A stretch of DNA of 64,000 nucleotides from the NCBI GenBank assembly GCA_046348855.1, contig JAXMDK010000013.1, forward strand, positions 66,586 to 130,585, given 5' to 3'. The notes under the pieces are model-generated. The model saw only the letters and a list, made by a program, of their open reading frames with translations. It did not search any database and was not told where the DNA came from. The stretch is from TMP-24 sp046348855 (lineage in GTDB: Bacteria > Pseudomonadota > Alphaproteobacteria > Rhodobacterales > Rhodobacteraceae). Shown one piece after another: positions 41,498-50,421 of the stretch. Within the stretch, counting starts at the first letter, position 1, and each line of letters begins with the position of its first letter. The translations under genes were made by a program, and so were the position numbers.

Positions 41498-42625
41498 ATG
41501 GCCGACCTGAAACGCACTGTTCTGTATGATCTGCACCTGGGTCTTGGCGCGAAGATGGTGCCTTTCGCCGGCTACGACATGCCGGTGCAATATCCGATGG
41601 GGGTGCTGAAGGAACATCTGCACACCCGCGCCCAGGCGGGCCTGTTCGACGTCAGCCACATGGGCCAGGTGATTCTGCGCCCGAAGTCGGGCCGTTACGC
41701 GGACGCGGCGCTGGCGCTGGAACGGCTGGTGCCGGTGGACGTGCTGGGGCTGGTCGAGGGCCGCCAGCGCTACGGGATGTTCACCAACGACGCTGGCGGG
41801 ATCGAGGATGACCTGATGTTCGCTAACCGTGGCGATCATCTGTTCGTCGTCGTCAACGCCGCCTGCAAGGAACAGGATGTGGCCCACATGCAGGCCCGCC
41901 TGTCGGACGTCTGCGAGGTGGTGCCGGTGACCGACCGGGCGCTGGTCGCGCTGCAGGGGCCGGCGGCCGAGGCGGCGCTGTCGGCACTGGTCCCCGGCGC
42001 GGCGGCGATGAAGTTCATGGACGTCGCCATCCTGCCCTGGGCGGGGGTCGACCTGTGGATCTCGCGGTCGGGCTATACCGGCGAGGACGGCTATGAAATC
42101 TCGGTCCCGAATGCCAACGCGGTGGCCTTCGCGCAGGCGCTTCTGGCGCGCCCCGGCGTCGCGCCGATCGGGCTGGGCGCGCGCGATTCACTGCGGCTGG
42201 AGGCCGGTATGTGCCTGTACGGCCACGACATCGACGCCACCACCAGCCCGGTCGAGGGTAACCTGACCTGGGCGATCCAGAAGGCCCGCCGCACCGGCGG
42301 AGCGCGCGCGGGCGGCTTTCCGGGTGCGGCGCGCATCCTCAAGGAACTGGCCGAAGGCCCGGTCCGCCGCCGGGTCGGCCTGCGCCCCGAAGGCCGCGCG
42401 CCGATGCGCGAAGGCACTCAGGTCTTTGCCGCGGCCGAGGGCGGCGCGCCGATCGGCGCCATCACCTCGGGCGGTTTCGGCCCGTCGATCGAGGCGCCGA
42501 TGGCGATGGCCTACCTGCCTGCCACGCTGGCCGAAGGCACGACCGTCTGGGGCGAGGTGCGCGGCAAGCGCCTGCCGGCCGTCATCGCGCCGATGCCTTT
42601 CCAACCGACTTCTTACAAACGCTGA
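41498..42625 (+). CDS. gcvT: Glycine cleavage system T protein (aminomethyltransferase)
   Basis: 375 residues. It transfers the methylene group from the lipoyl-bound aminomethyl intermediate to tetrahydrofolate, releasing ammonia. Conserved stretches are MVPFAGYDMPVQYPMG, AGLFDVSHMGQ, SRSGYTGEDGYEISVPN and LEAGMCLYGHDID. The start is set by AAGGAGGG upstream. First gene of the riboswitch-controlled gcv operon. Confidence 0.97.
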   Translation: MADLKRTVLYDLHLGLGAKMVPFAGYDMPVQYPMGVLKEHLHTRAQAGLFDVSHMGQVILRPKSGRYADAALALERLVPVDVLGLVEGRQRYGMFTNDAGGIEDDLMFANRGDHLFVVVNAACKEQDVAHMQARLSDVCEVVPVTDRALVALQGPAAEAALSALVPGAAAMKFMDVAILPWAGVDLWISRSGYTGEDGYEISVPNANAVAFAQALLARPGVAPIGLGARDSLRLEAGMCLYGHDIDATTSPVEGNLTWAIQKARRTGGARAGGFPGAARILKELAEGPVRRRVGLRPEGRAPMREGTQVFAAAEGGAPIGAITSGGFGPSIEAPMAMAYLPATLAEGTTVWGEVRGKRLPAVIAPMPFQPTSYKR

Positions 42626-42642
42626 TCCAACGGGAGCTGGAC

Positions 42643-43002
42643 ATGAAATATACCGAAGAACACGAATGGCTGCGGCTCGAGGGCGACCTGGTGGTCGTCG
42701 GCATCACCGAGCATGCTGCGGAACAGCTGGGCGACGTGGTGTTTGTCGAGCTGCCCGAACTGGAGACCCAGCTTGCCAAGGGTGACGAGGCGGCGGTGAT
42801 CGAAAGCGTCAAGGCCGCGTCCGACATCCTGGCGCCCATCGACGGCGAAGTCGTCGCCGTCAACGAAAAGCTGGTCGACAACCCCGGCCTGGTCAACCAG
42901 GACCCGCTGGGCGCGGCCTGGTTCTTCAAGATCAAGGTCGACGACGTGTCGGTGCTGGACAGCTACATGGACGAAGACGCCTACAAGGCGCTGATCGGAT
43001 GA
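42643..43002 (+). CDS. gcvH: Glycine cleavage system H protein
   Basis: 119 residues, full length. The lipoyl-lysine is Lys57 in AVIESVKAASDILAP. The protein shuttles the aminomethyl group between GcvP, GcvT and lipoamide dehydrogenase. It begins 17 bases after gcvT, with GGGAGC upstream. Second gene of the gcv operon. Confidence 0.97.
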   Translation: MKYTEEHEWLRLEGDLVVVGITEHAAEQLGDVVFVELPELETQLAKGDEAAVIESVKAASDILAPIDGEVVAVNEKLVDNPGLVNQDPLGAAWFFKIKVDDVSVLDSYMDEDAYKALIG

Positions 43003-43172
43003 AGCCCGCGCGTGTTCCCCGGATACCTTCAGGCGTGTGCCTGCCGGGGGACAAGCAGGTGCAGGCCGTTCCGCTGGTGCGGGACGGTCTTAGACAAGGC
43101 AACCATTCCCGCTGACCCGACCGCGGCATCTGGCCCGCTGCGCACCGGCGTCCGACTTTCAGGAGCTGACCC

Positions 43173-46022
43173 ATGACCTTCACGCCCATCGACTACCTGC
43201 CCTATGACTTCGCCAACCGCCGCCACATCGGGCCGTCGCCCGCCGAGATGGCCGAGATGTTCAAGGTCCTGGGCGTGAAAGACCTGGACGAACTGATCGA
43301 CCAGACGGTGCCGAAGAGCCTGCGCCAGCAGAAGCCGCTGGATTTCGGCAAGCCGAAGTCGGAGCGCGAGCTTCTGTGGTTCATGCGGCAGGTGGCCAAG
43401 AAGAACAAGGTCTTCAGCAGCATGATCGGCCAGGGCTTCTATGGCACGGTCACGCCGCCGGCCATCCAGCGCAACATCCTGGAAAACCCCGCCTGGTATA
43501 CGGCCTACACGCCTTACCAGCCCGAGATTTCGCAAGGCCGGCTCGAGGCGCTGCTGAACTACCAGACGATGGTGTGCGACCTGACCGGGCTCGAGATCGC
43601 CAACGCCTCGCTTCTGGACGAGGCGACCGCGGCGGCCGAGGCGATGACGATGGCGCACCGGATTGCCAAGACCAAGAGCAACATCTTCTTCGTCGATCAG
43701 GAATGCCATCCCCAGAACATCGCGGTGATGCGCACCCGCGCCCACCCCCTGGGCATCGAGGTGGTGGTCGGCGATCCGCGCCAGATGGACGCCTCGCGCT
43801 ATTTCGGCGCGATCTTCCAGTATCCGGGCACGCACGGGCACCTGATGGACTTCACCCAGCCGATCGCGGCGCTGCATGAACAGGGCGCCATCGGCATCGT
43901 CATCGCCGATCCCTTGGCGCTGACCATCCTGAAGGAACCCGGCGCGATGGGCGCCGACATCGCCGTCGGCTCGACCCAGCGCTTCGGGGTGCCGATGGGC
44001 TTCGGCGGGCCGTCGGCGGCCTACATGGCCTGCAAGGACAAGCACAAGCGCGACATGCCGGGCCGGATCGTCGGCGTGTCGATTGACGCGCAGGGCGGCC
44101 GCGCCTACCGCCTGTCGCTTCAGACCCGCGAACAGCATATCCGCCGCGAAAAGGCCACGTCGAACATCTGCACCGCGCAGGCGCTTCTGGCCAACATGGC
44201 CAGCTTCTACGCGGTCTTCCATGGGCCGGAGGGGCTGAAGGCCATCGCCCAGCGCATCCACCGCAAGACGGTCCGCGTCGCCAAGACCCTGATCGCCGCC
44301 GGCTTCAAGGTCGAGCCGAAGAACTTCTTCGATACGATCACCGTCGATGTCGGCCCGATGCAGCAGGTGATCCTGAAGGCCGCGCGCAAGGAACGCATCA
44401 ACCTGCGGGTGGTGGGCGCGACCAAGCTGGGCATCAGCCTGGACGAGACGACGCGGCGCGAGACGGTGGAACGGCTGTGGCGGGCTTTCGGGATCGACCG
44501 GAAGGACGACGATCTGAAGCCCGACTACCGTATTCCCGATCCGATGATCCGCAAGTCGGAGTACCTGACCCATCCGGTCTTCCACATGAACCGGGCGGAG
44601 ACGGAAATGATGCGCTACATGCGCCGGCTGGCCGACCGTGACCTGGCGCTCGACCGGGCGATGATCCCGCTGGGGTCCTGCACGATGAAGCTGAACGCCG
44701 CGGCCGAGATGATGCCGATCACCTGGCCCGAGTTTTCCAACATCCACCCGTTCGCCCCGCACGAACAGGCCGAAGGCTATCACGAACTGGTCCGCGACCT
44801 GTCGGCGAAGCTGTGCGCCATCGCCGGCTATGACGCGATGAGCCTTCAGCCGAACTCGGGTGCGCAGGGCGAATATGCGGGCCTTTTGACCATCATGGCC
44901 TATCACCGGGCGCGGGGCGACACGGCGCGCGACGTCTGCCTGATCCCGGTGTCGGCGCATGGCACCAACCCCGCCTCGGCGCAGATGGTCGGCATGAAGG
45001 TGGTGGTGGTCAAGTCGCGCGACAACGGCGACATCGACCTGGACGACTTCCGCGCCAAGGCCGACGCGGCGGGCGACAAGCTGGCCGCCTGCATGATCAC
45101 CTACCCGTCGACCCACGGCGTGTTCGAGGACACGGTGAAGGAGGTCTGCGCCATCACCCACAGCCACGGCGGGCAGGTCTATATCGACGGCGCCAACATG
45201 AACGCGATGGTCGGCCTTGTCCGTCCCGGTGACCTGGGCGGCGACGTCAGCCACCTGAACCTGCACAAGACCTTCTGCATCCCGCATGGCGGCGGCGGTC
45301 CCGGCATGGGGCCGATCGGCGTCAAGATGCACTTGGCCCCGCATCTGCCCGGCCACCCCGAAACCGGCGGGCAGGAAGGCCCGGTGGCGGCCGCGCCCTA
45401 TGGTTCGGCCTCGATCCTGCCGATCTCCTGGGCCTATATCCTGATGATGGGGGGCGCGGGCCTGACTCAGGCGACCAAGGTCGCGATCCTGAACGCCAAC
45501 TACATCGCCAAGCGGCTCGAACATGCCTTCCCGATCCTGTTCCGGGGCGACAAGGGCCGGGTGGCGCACGAATGCATCATCGACCCGCGCGCCTTTGCCG
45601 AAACCGCCCATGTCACCGTGGACGATATCGCCAAACGGTTGATCGACAACGGTTTCCATGCGCCGACGATGAGCTGGCCGGTGGCCGGCACGCTGATGGT
45701 CGAGCCGACCGAAAGCGAGACCAAGGCCGAGCTTGACCGCTTCGTGACGGCGATGCTGTCGATCCGCGACGAGATCGCCCAGATCGAGCGCGGCGACATG
45801 GACCCCGAAAACAATCCGCTGAAGCACGCGCCGCATACGGTGAATGCGCTGGTCGGCGAATGGAACCGGCCCTACACGCGCGAACAGGGCTGCTTCCCGC
45901 CGGGCGCCTTCCGGGTCGACAAGTACTGGCCGCCGGTCGGGCGGGTTGACAATGTCTATGGCGACAGAAACCTTGTCTGCATCTGTCCGCCGCTGGAAAG
46001 CTACGCGGAAGCGGCCGAATAG
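43173..46022 (+). CDS. gcvP: Glycine dehydrogenase (decarboxylating), P protein
   Basis: 949 residues, a single-chain P protein. It decarboxylates glycine with PLP and loads the aminomethyl group on GcvH. The PLP lysine lies in SHLNLHKTFCIPHGGGGPG in the C-terminal half; the N-terminal half has FANRRHIGPSPAEMAEMFKV and the SMIGQGFYGT block. The 170-bp gap after gcvH holds no gene; AGGAGC precedes the start. Third gene of the operon. Confidence 0.97.
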   Translation: MTFTPIDYLPYDFANRRHIGPSPAEMAEMFKVLGVKDLDELIDQTVPKSLRQQKPLDFGKPKSERELLWFMRQVAKKNKVFSSMIGQGFYGTVTPPAIQRNILENPAWYTAYTPYQPEISQGRLEALLNYQTMVCDLTGLEIANASLLDEATAAAEAMTMAHRIAKTKSNIFFVDQECHPQNIAVMRTRAHPLGIEVVVGDPRQMDASRYFGAIFQYPGTHGHLMDFTQPIAALHEQGAIGIVIADPLALTILKEPGAMGADIAVGSTQRFGVPMGFGGPSAAYMACKDKHKRDMPGRIVGVSIDAQGGRAYRLSLQTREQHIRREKATSNICTAQALLANMASFYAVFHGPEGLKAIAQRIHRKTVRVAKTLIAAGFKVEPKNFFDTITVDVGPMQQVILKAARKERINLRVVGATKLGISLDETTRRETVERLWRAFGIDRKDDDLKPDYRIPDPMIRKSEYLTHPVFHMNRAETEMMRYMRRLADRDLALDRAMIPLGSCTMKLNAAAEMMPITWPEFSNIHPFAPHEQAEGYHELVRDLSAKLCAIAGYDAMSLQPNSGAQGEYAGLLTIMAYHRARGDTARDVCLIPVSAHGTNPASAQMVGMKVVVVKSRDNGDIDLDDFRAKADAAGDKLAACMITYPSTHGVFEDTVKEVCAITHSHGGQVYIDGANMNAMVGLVRPGDLGGDVSHLNLHKTFCIPHGGGGPGMGPIGVKMHLAPHLPGHPETGGQEGPVAAAPYGSASILPISWAYILMMGGAGLTQATKVAILNANYIAKRLEHAFPILFRGDKGRVAHECIIDPRAFAETAHVTVDDIAKRLIDNGFHAPTMSWPVAGTLMVEPTESETKAELDRFVTAMLSIRDEIAQIERGDMDPENNPLKHAPHTVNALVGEWNRPYTREQGCFPPGAFRVDKYWPPVGRVDNVYGDRNLVCICPPLESYAEAAE

Positions 46023-46031
46023 GGGTAGCAG

Positions 46032-46745
46032 GTGACGCGGAAGGCGGCGGGCGGTTTTTCGGCGGGGCTTTGGGCGGCGCTGCCCATCGCACTGGGATAT
46101 TTCCCGATCGCCTTCGCCTTCGGCGTCGCCGCCCGCGGCATCGGCCTGACCGGGGCCGAGGCCTTTGCGCTCTCGCTCATCATCTACTCGGGCGGTGCGC
46201 AGTTCCTGTCGCTGGCATTGATCGGATCGGGGGCGCCCCTGGTCCTGTCGGCCTTCACCCTGATCGCGATGGGTATCCGTCATGTGCTTTACGGTCCCGC
46301 CCTGATCCGCCGGGCCGGGCCGGACGCGCCGCGCCGACATGCCTGGGCCTGGGCCTGGGGCCTGACGGACGAGGTGTTCGGCACCGCGCTGGGCGCATTG
46401 GCGCGCGGCGCGCGCTTTTCCGAACCCTTCATGTTCGGCCTCGGCACCGGGGCCTATGCGGCGTGGCTGGGCGGCACCGCGGCAGGCGCCGCCGCCGGCA
46501 GCGGGGCGCTGGCTGCCTGGCCGGCGGTCGAGGCGGGGCTTGGCTTCATGCTGACCGCGCTGTTCCTCGCGATCCTTCTGTCGATCCTGTCGCGGGCGCA
46601 GGTGCCGGTCCTGGCCGTGGCCGGCGCGGCGACGGTTCTGGTGACGCTTTTGTGGTCGGGCACCGCCGGCATCCTGGCCGGGATGATCGCGGGTGCTGCG
46701 GCCGGCGTGTTGTCGCCCGCCAGGGAGGCCACGAATGCGGCCTGA
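46032..46745 (+). CDS. AzlC-family branched-chain amino acid exporter large subunit
   Basis: 237 residues, GTG start, 9 bases after gcvP. Several membrane helices; the family block ALPIALGYFPIAFAFGVAAR and the following FALSLIIYSGGAQFLSLALI are diagnostic of AzlC. Its stop region overlaps the AzlD start by 11 bp. AzlCD exports branched-chain amino acids or analogues. Its place right after the glycine cleavage genes may let it share their riboswitch-controlled transcript. Confidence 0.9.
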   Translation: MTRKAAGGFSAGLWAALPIALGYFPIAFAFGVAARGIGLTGAEAFALSLIIYSGGAQFLSLALIGSGAPLVLSAFTLIAMGIRHVLYGPALIRRAGPDAPRRHAWAWAWGLTDEVFGTALGALARGARFSEPFMFGLGTGAYAAWLGGTAAGAAAGSGALAAWPAVEAGLGFMLTALFLAILLSILSRAQVPVLAVAGAATVLVTLLWSGTAGILAGMIAGAAAGVLSPAREATNAA

Positions 46746-47073
46746 AATCCTTGCGCTGGCCTTTGCGGTCGGGGTCTGCAACTGGGCCTTCCGCTATTTC
46801 CCGACGCGGGCGAACCTGCACGAACTGCCGCCGGGGTCGCGCCTGTCGCGGTTTCTGGCCGCAACCGGGCCAGCGGCGATCGGCACCCTGTTCGTGGCGT
46901 CCGCCCTGCCGATGGTCCGGTCCGCAACCGGACCGGCGGGCCTGATCCTCGCCATAGGTGTCGGCGCGGTCTGCGCCGTCTTCGCCCTCACCCGCTCGGC
47001 TGTCGGGGCGACGGTCGCGGGCGCGCTCGCCTATGGGCTGGCCTTCTGGGCGCTGGGCGGCGCGCAGCCGTAA
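46735..47073 (+). CDS. AzlD-family branched-chain amino acid exporter small subunit
   Basis: 112 residues, about four membrane helices. The conserved N-terminal arginine motif TNWAFRYFPTR-like (CNWAFRYFPTRANLHELPPG) is typical. GGGAGG lies seven bases upstream of the ATG. It overlaps the AzlC gene and completes the exporter. Confidence 0.9.
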   Translation: MRPEILALAFAVGVCNWAFRYFPTRANLHELPPGSRLSRFLAATGPAAIGTLFVASALPMVRSATGPAGLILAIGVGAVCAVFALTRSAVGATVAGALAYGLAFWALGGAQP

Positions 47074-47110
47074 GGCGCGCGATTCTTGCGGCCCGCCCCT
47101 GCCGGTTCCC

Positions 47111-47140
47111 TTGACATTGCCCGCCTCCTCGGCCAAATAC
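47111..47140 (+). promoter_or_regulatory. Promoter of tRNA-Ala
   Basis: TTGACA at 47111-47116 and AAATAC at 47135-47140 with an 18-base spacer, ending 11 bases before the tRNA. A perfect -35 and a typical alphaproteobacterial -10. Confidence 0.7.
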
Positions 47141-47151
47141 CCCCCTGCGGC

Positions 47152-47227
47152 GGGGCAGTAGCTCAGTTGGGAGAGCGTATCGTTCGCAATGATAAGGTCA
47201 GGGGTTCGATCCCCCTCTGCTCCACCA
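47152..47227 (+). tRNA. tRNA-Ala (anticodon CGC)
   Basis: Complete cloverleaf of 76 bases with an encoded CCA end. Acceptor GGGGCAG pairs with CTGCTCC and contains the G3:U70 pair that marks alanine tRNAs. D-arm GCTC...GAGC, anticodon stem TATCG/TGATA with loop TTCGCAA (anticodon CGC, reading GCG), T-arm AGGGG-TTCGATC-CCCCT. A strong promoter precedes it. Confidence 0.95.
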
Positions 47228-47327
47228 ATTCAACCACTTAAGTATCCGATCTCTGGCCGCCTTCGGGCTTTTGCGCTGAGCCGTCCCGCATCGCTTCCCG
47301 CATAAGGCCAGACAAGCCCCCGGACAC

Positions 47328-47347
47328 ATCGGCTGGCAGCAGCCGAT
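47328..47347. repeat. Inverted repeat downstream of the SqrR-like gene
   Basis: ATCGGCTG-GCAG-CAGCCGAT, a perfect 8-bp stem with a 4-base loop, 21 bases past the stop of the minus-strand repressor. No T-tract follows, so it may be a processing or Rho-dependent end rather than a classical terminator. Confidence 0.45.
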
Positions 47348-47368
47348 TCCGTGCCGTTCGGGCGCGGG

Positions 47369-47689
47369 CTATCGGTTCTCGCGCCTTACGGTCGGCCCCG
47401 GACAAAATGCGGAGTGGAGCGCATTGACGACGGTCAGGACCTCCGGGCGGGCGATGCGGTAGAAGACCGTGGTCCCTTCGCGGCGCGCCTCGACGAGCCG
47501 GTCCGATCTCAGCCGCATGAGTTGCTGCGACATCGGCACCTGGCCGATATCGAGCTTCTGGCGCAGTTCGGCAACCGACTTCTCGCCATCCACAAGTGCG
47601 CACAGCACCAGCAGGCGCTGCGGGTGTGACAGGCTGCGCATCAGTTCGGCGGCCGAAGTGGCGGCGGGGATCATCTCCGATACATTCAT
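47369..47689 (-). CDS. sqrR: ArsR-family sulfide/persulfide-responsive repressor (SqrR/BigR type)
   Basis: 106 residues, ArsR winged helix (VPMSQQLMRLRSDRLVEARR is the recognition region). Only two cysteines occur, Cys30 in LLVLCALVDGEKSVAELR and Cys96 in LHSAFCPG; their spacing of 66 residues is that of the SqrR sensor pair, which forms a tetrasulfide or persulfide bridge with reactive sulfur and releases DNA. It is divergent from a sulfide:quinone oxidoreductase. Its own start codon lies inside a perfect ATTC-N8-GAAT site, so it should repress itself as well. Confidence 0.88.
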   Translation of the reverse strand: MNVSEMIPAATSAAELMRSLSHPQRLLVLCALVDGEKSVAELRQKLDIGQVPMSQQLMRLRSDRLVEARREGTTVFYRIARPEVLTVVNALHSAFCPGPTVRRENR

Positions 47690-47699
47690 GCCATTGAAT
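47684..47699. promoter_or_regulatory. SqrR-type operator (ATTC-N8-GAAT)
   Basis: ATTCATGCCATTGAAT fits exactly the ATTC-8 bp-GAAT consensus that I recall for R. capsulatus SqrR. It overlaps the ATG of the repressor gene (47687-47689) and the -35 box of the divergent SQR promoter. An additional GAAT half-site lies at 47711-47714. Confidence 0.7.
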
Positions 47700-47721
47700 T
47701 TATAATTATTGAATGTTATAT
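47694..47721 (+). promoter_or_regulatory. Promoter of the SQR/RND operon
   Basis: TTGAAT (47694-47699), 16-base spacer, TTATAT (47716-47721). The -35 shares bases with the operator, so bound repressor would block RNA polymerase. The spacer is very AT-rich for this genome. Confidence 0.55.
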
Positions 47722-47797
47722 GCAAGTGGGGAACGCAGGAAAGGCAGGCGGAATGTCGCCAGGCGACGCTGGCTGCACTCGCATCGGAGGAAATGCC

Positions 47798-49090
47798 ATG
47801 TCCCACATCGTTGTTCTCGGCGCCGGTCTTGGCGGCGTCATCATGGCCTACGAGATGAAGACCAGGTTGCGGCCCGAGGATCGTCTGACCGTGGTCAATC
47901 TGGGTTCGAGCTATTCGTTCGTGCCTTCCAACCCCTGGCTGGCGGTCGGCTGGCGCCAGCCCGCCGACATTTCGGTCGACCTTGCGCCGGTGCTGAAGCA
48001 GCGCGGCATCGAGCTGCGCCCGGAAGGGGCCGAGCGGGTCGAGCCCGCCCTGAACCAGGTCCGCCTGAACGGCGGCGATGTCGTCGGCTATGACTATCTG
48101 ATCATCGCCACCGGGCCGGCACTGGCCTTTGACGAGGTGCCGGGGCTTGGGCCGGCGGGACATACGCAGTCGATCTGCCAGGCCGAGCATGCGGTCATGG
48201 CCAAGGCTGCCTTCGACAAGCTGGTCAAGGCGCCGGGCCCGGTCGTCATAGGCGCCGTCCAGGGTGCCTCCTGCTATGGTCCGGCCTACGAATTCGCCTT
48301 CATCCTCGACACCGCGTTGCGCAACGCGCGGGTCCGTGACCGTGTGCCGATGACCTTCGTGACGCCCGAGCCCTATATCGGGCATCTCGGGCTTGACGGC
48401 GTCGGCGACACCAAGGGCCTGATCGAAAGCGCGCTGAGGGAACGCCACATCAAGTGGATCACCAATGCCCGCACCACCAAGGCCGAGGCCGACCGGCTTA
48501 CGGTCGAGGAGGTCAACGACGACGGGTCGGTCAAGGTGACGCATGAACTGCCCTTCGCCTTTTCGATGCTGCTGCCGGCGTTCCGGGGCGTGCCCGCCGT
48601 TCATGGCATCGAGGGACTGACCAACCCGCGCGGCTTCATCACCATCGACAAGCATCAGCGCAACCCGGCCTTCCCGAACGTCTTCGCCATCGGCGTCTGC
48701 GTCGCCATTCCTCCGGTCGGCAAGACGCCGCTGGCGGTCGGCGTGCCGAAGACCGGCTTCATGATCGAATCGATGGTCGCCGCGACGGCCGAGAACATCG
48801 CGGCCCTGCTGAAAGGCGAAGAGCCGAAGGCGGTCGCCACCTGGAACGCTGTCTGCCTCGCCGATTTCGGTGACGAGGGCATCGCCTTTGTCGCCCAGCC
48901 GCAGATCCCGCCGCGCAACGTGAACTGGTCCTCGCAGGGCAAATGGGTCCACGCCGCCAAGATCGGGTTCGAGAAGTATTTCCTGCGCAAGGTCCGGCAC
49001 GGCAAGGCCGACACGTTCTACGAAAACCTGGTGCTCGACATGCTGGGCATCAGGAAACTGAAGGAAATCCACATCGAGGCCACGGATTGA
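47798..49090 (+). CDS. sqr: Sulfide:quinone oxidoreductase (type I)
   Basis: 430 residues. FAD motif VVLGAGLGGVIMAYEM at the N-terminus; cysteines at 127 (SICQAEHA), 159 (GASCYGPAYEFAF) and 353 (NAVCLADFG) match the catalytic triad positions of Rhodobacter capsulatus SQR. It oxidises sulfide to polysulfide or persulfide at the membrane surface and reduces quinone. The C-terminal FEKYFLRKVRHGKADTFYE region is the usual membrane-associating end. GGAGG lies seven to eight bases before the ATG. First gene of an operon with a DUF2892 protein and an RND pump, under the SqrR-like repressor. Confidence 0.92.
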   Translation: MSHIVVLGAGLGGVIMAYEMKTRLRPEDRLTVVNLGSSYSFVPSNPWLAVGWRQPADISVDLAPVLKQRGIELRPEGAERVEPALNQVRLNGGDVVGYDYLIIATGPALAFDEVPGLGPAGHTQSICQAEHAVMAKAAFDKLVKAPGPVVIGAVQGASCYGPAYEFAFILDTALRNARVRDRVPMTFVTPEPYIGHLGLDGVGDTKGLIESALRERHIKWITNARTTKAEADRLTVEEVNDDGSVKVTHELPFAFSMLLPAFRGVPAVHGIEGLTNPRGFITIDKHQRNPAFPNVFAIGVCVAIPPVGKTPLAVGVPKTGFMIESMVAATAENIAALLKGEEPKAVATWNAVCLADFGDEGIAFVAQPQIPPRNVNWSSQGKWVHAAKIGFEKYFLRKVRHGKADTFYENLVLDMLGIRKLKEIHIEATD

Positions 49091-49122
49091 CCGCGGCCTC
49101 AACAACGGAAGGAACAAACGAA

Positions 49123-49326
49123 ATGACGATCGATCGCGCCGTAATGCTGTTCGCGGGCTTCATGGTTCTCCTGTCGCTCGCGTTGGGCTTCTACCTGTCG
49201 CCCTGGTGGTTTCTGCTGAATGCCTTCGTCGGGCTGAACCTGATGCAGTCATCGGTGACCGGCTTCTGCCCGGCGGCAATCGCTTTCCGCAAGCTGGGCT
49301 TCAAGTCCGGGTGCGCCTTCGCCTGA
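49123..49326 (+). CDS. DUF2892 (YgaP-type) inner-membrane protein
   Basis: 67 residues, two hydrophobic helices (VMLFAGFMVLLSLALGFYL and WFLLNAFVGLNLMQSSVTGF) with two cysteines, one in the second loop (GFCPAA) and one near the C-terminus (KSGCAFA). The GxNLxQSxxTGFCP pattern is the DUF2892 signature; in other bacteria this domain is fused to rhodanese (YgaP). That link to sulfur transfer fits its place 32 bases after sqr. The cysteines may carry persulfide at the membrane; this is inference. Confidence 0.85.
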   Translation: MTIDRAVMLFAGFMVLLSLALGFYLSPWWFLLNAFVGLNLMQSSVTGFCPAAIAFRKLGFKSGCAFA

Positions 49327-49407
49327 ACCGGGCGCAGCCGTCCGTCCGCCCAGTTCCTCGTTGACGCGGCCGCCCAGGGTCGCTGCCTGAAAGAGCCTTC
49401 CTTGCCC

Positions 49408-50421
49408 ATGTCTCGACCCATCGCCCGCCTTGCCGCCGTCGCCCTTGTTGCGACGGCGGCGTTCGCGCCCCTCCGGTCGGGGGCCGAAGATTTCGTCGTG
49501 CAGCCGCTGACCATCCCCGAGATGAAGGCCGTCTTCGGCCAGGTCGAAAGCCGCATCGTCGCGCCTGCCCGCGCCCGCATCAACGGCATCGTCCGCGAAG
49601 TCCGCGTCCAGGAAGGCGACCAGGTCCGCGAGGGCGAGGTCATCGCCCTGATCGTCGACGACAAGCTGGCGCTGCAACTCAACGCCGCGGACGCAAGGAT
49701 CGAGGCGCTGAACTCGCAGCTTCAGAATGCGCGTGTGATGCTGGAACGGGCCCAGCAGCTCCGGGCTTCGGGGACGGGGTCGCAGGCCAGCCTCGATACG
49801 GCGCGGACCCAGTTCGAGGTGGTGACCAACCAGGTCGCCGCCGCGCAGGCCGAAAAGGCCGTCGTCGAACAAAGCGCCAGGGAGGGTGACGTGCTCGCCC
49901 CGGCCGCAGGGCGCGTGCTGACCGTTCCGGTGACGCTCGGCTCGGTCATTCTGGCGGGCGAGGAGATCGCCCGCATCGCGCCCGGTCCCTATTACCTGCG
50001 GCTGTCGCTGCCGGAACGCCACGCGGCCGAGATCGTGCAGGGGGCCGACGTCCTGGTCGGCGAACGGGGTCTTGCCCAGCCGGCGGGCGATCCGGCCACC
50101 GCCCATCAGGGCAAGATCGTCAAGGTCTATCCCGAGATCGTTGAAGGGCGGGTCATCGCCGATGTCGAGGTCGCGGGCATCGGCGACTATTTCGTCAACG
50201 AACGGACACTGGTGTCGATCCCGGTCGGCAAGCGCACGGTGCTTGCCGTGCCGCCCGACACGGTCAGGACGATCCACGGCGTCGATTATGTGCGCCTTGC
50301 CGCCGAGGGCGGCGAAATGGATGTCGCCGTCATCCTGGGCGAACCTTTCGAGCAGGGCGGCCAGCGGCTGGTCGAGGTGCTGACCGGCCTTCATGCCGGC
50401 GATCGGGTCGTGCGGCCATGA
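49408..50421 (+). CDS. RND efflux periplasmic adaptor (HlyD/AcrA family)
   Basis: 337 residues from the ATG at 49408 (a TTG two codons earlier is possible). Signal peptide LAAVALVATAAFAPLRSGA. The adaptor has a lipoyl-like barrel half (RINGIVREVRVQEGDQVREG), a coiled-coil hairpin (NAADARIEALNSQLQNARVM to AEKAVVEQSAREG) and the second lipoyl half (VLAPAAGRVLTVPVTLG). It would connect the RND permease to an outer-membrane channel. Start of the permease overlaps the stop by four bases. Confidence 0.9.
   Translation: MSRPIARLAAVALVATAAFAPLRSGAEDFVVQPLTIPEMKAVFGQVESRIVAPARARINGIVREVRVQEGDQVREGEVIALIVDDKLALQLNAADARIEALNSQLQNARVMLERAQQLRASGTGSQASLDTARTQFEVVTNQVAAAQAEKAVVEQSAREGDVLAPAAGRVLTVPVTLGSVILAGEEIARIAPGPYYLRLSLPERHAAEIVQGADVLVGERGLAQPAGDPATAHQGKIVKVYPEIVEGRVIADVEVAGIGDYFVNERTLVSIPVGKRTVLAVPPDTVRTIHGVDYVRLAAEGGEMDVAVILGEPFEQGGQRLVEVLTGLHAGDRVVRP

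Noticed and set aside
43003..43172. Small gene or second riboswitch between gcvH and gcvP
   Set aside because: No frame with a credible start and no aptamer motif; only weak GC-rich pairings are seen.
43029..46781. 1250-codon open frame antisense to gcvP and azlC
   Set aside because: It is a GC-driven shadow with no domain signal; the opposite strand encodes the well-conserved GcvP.
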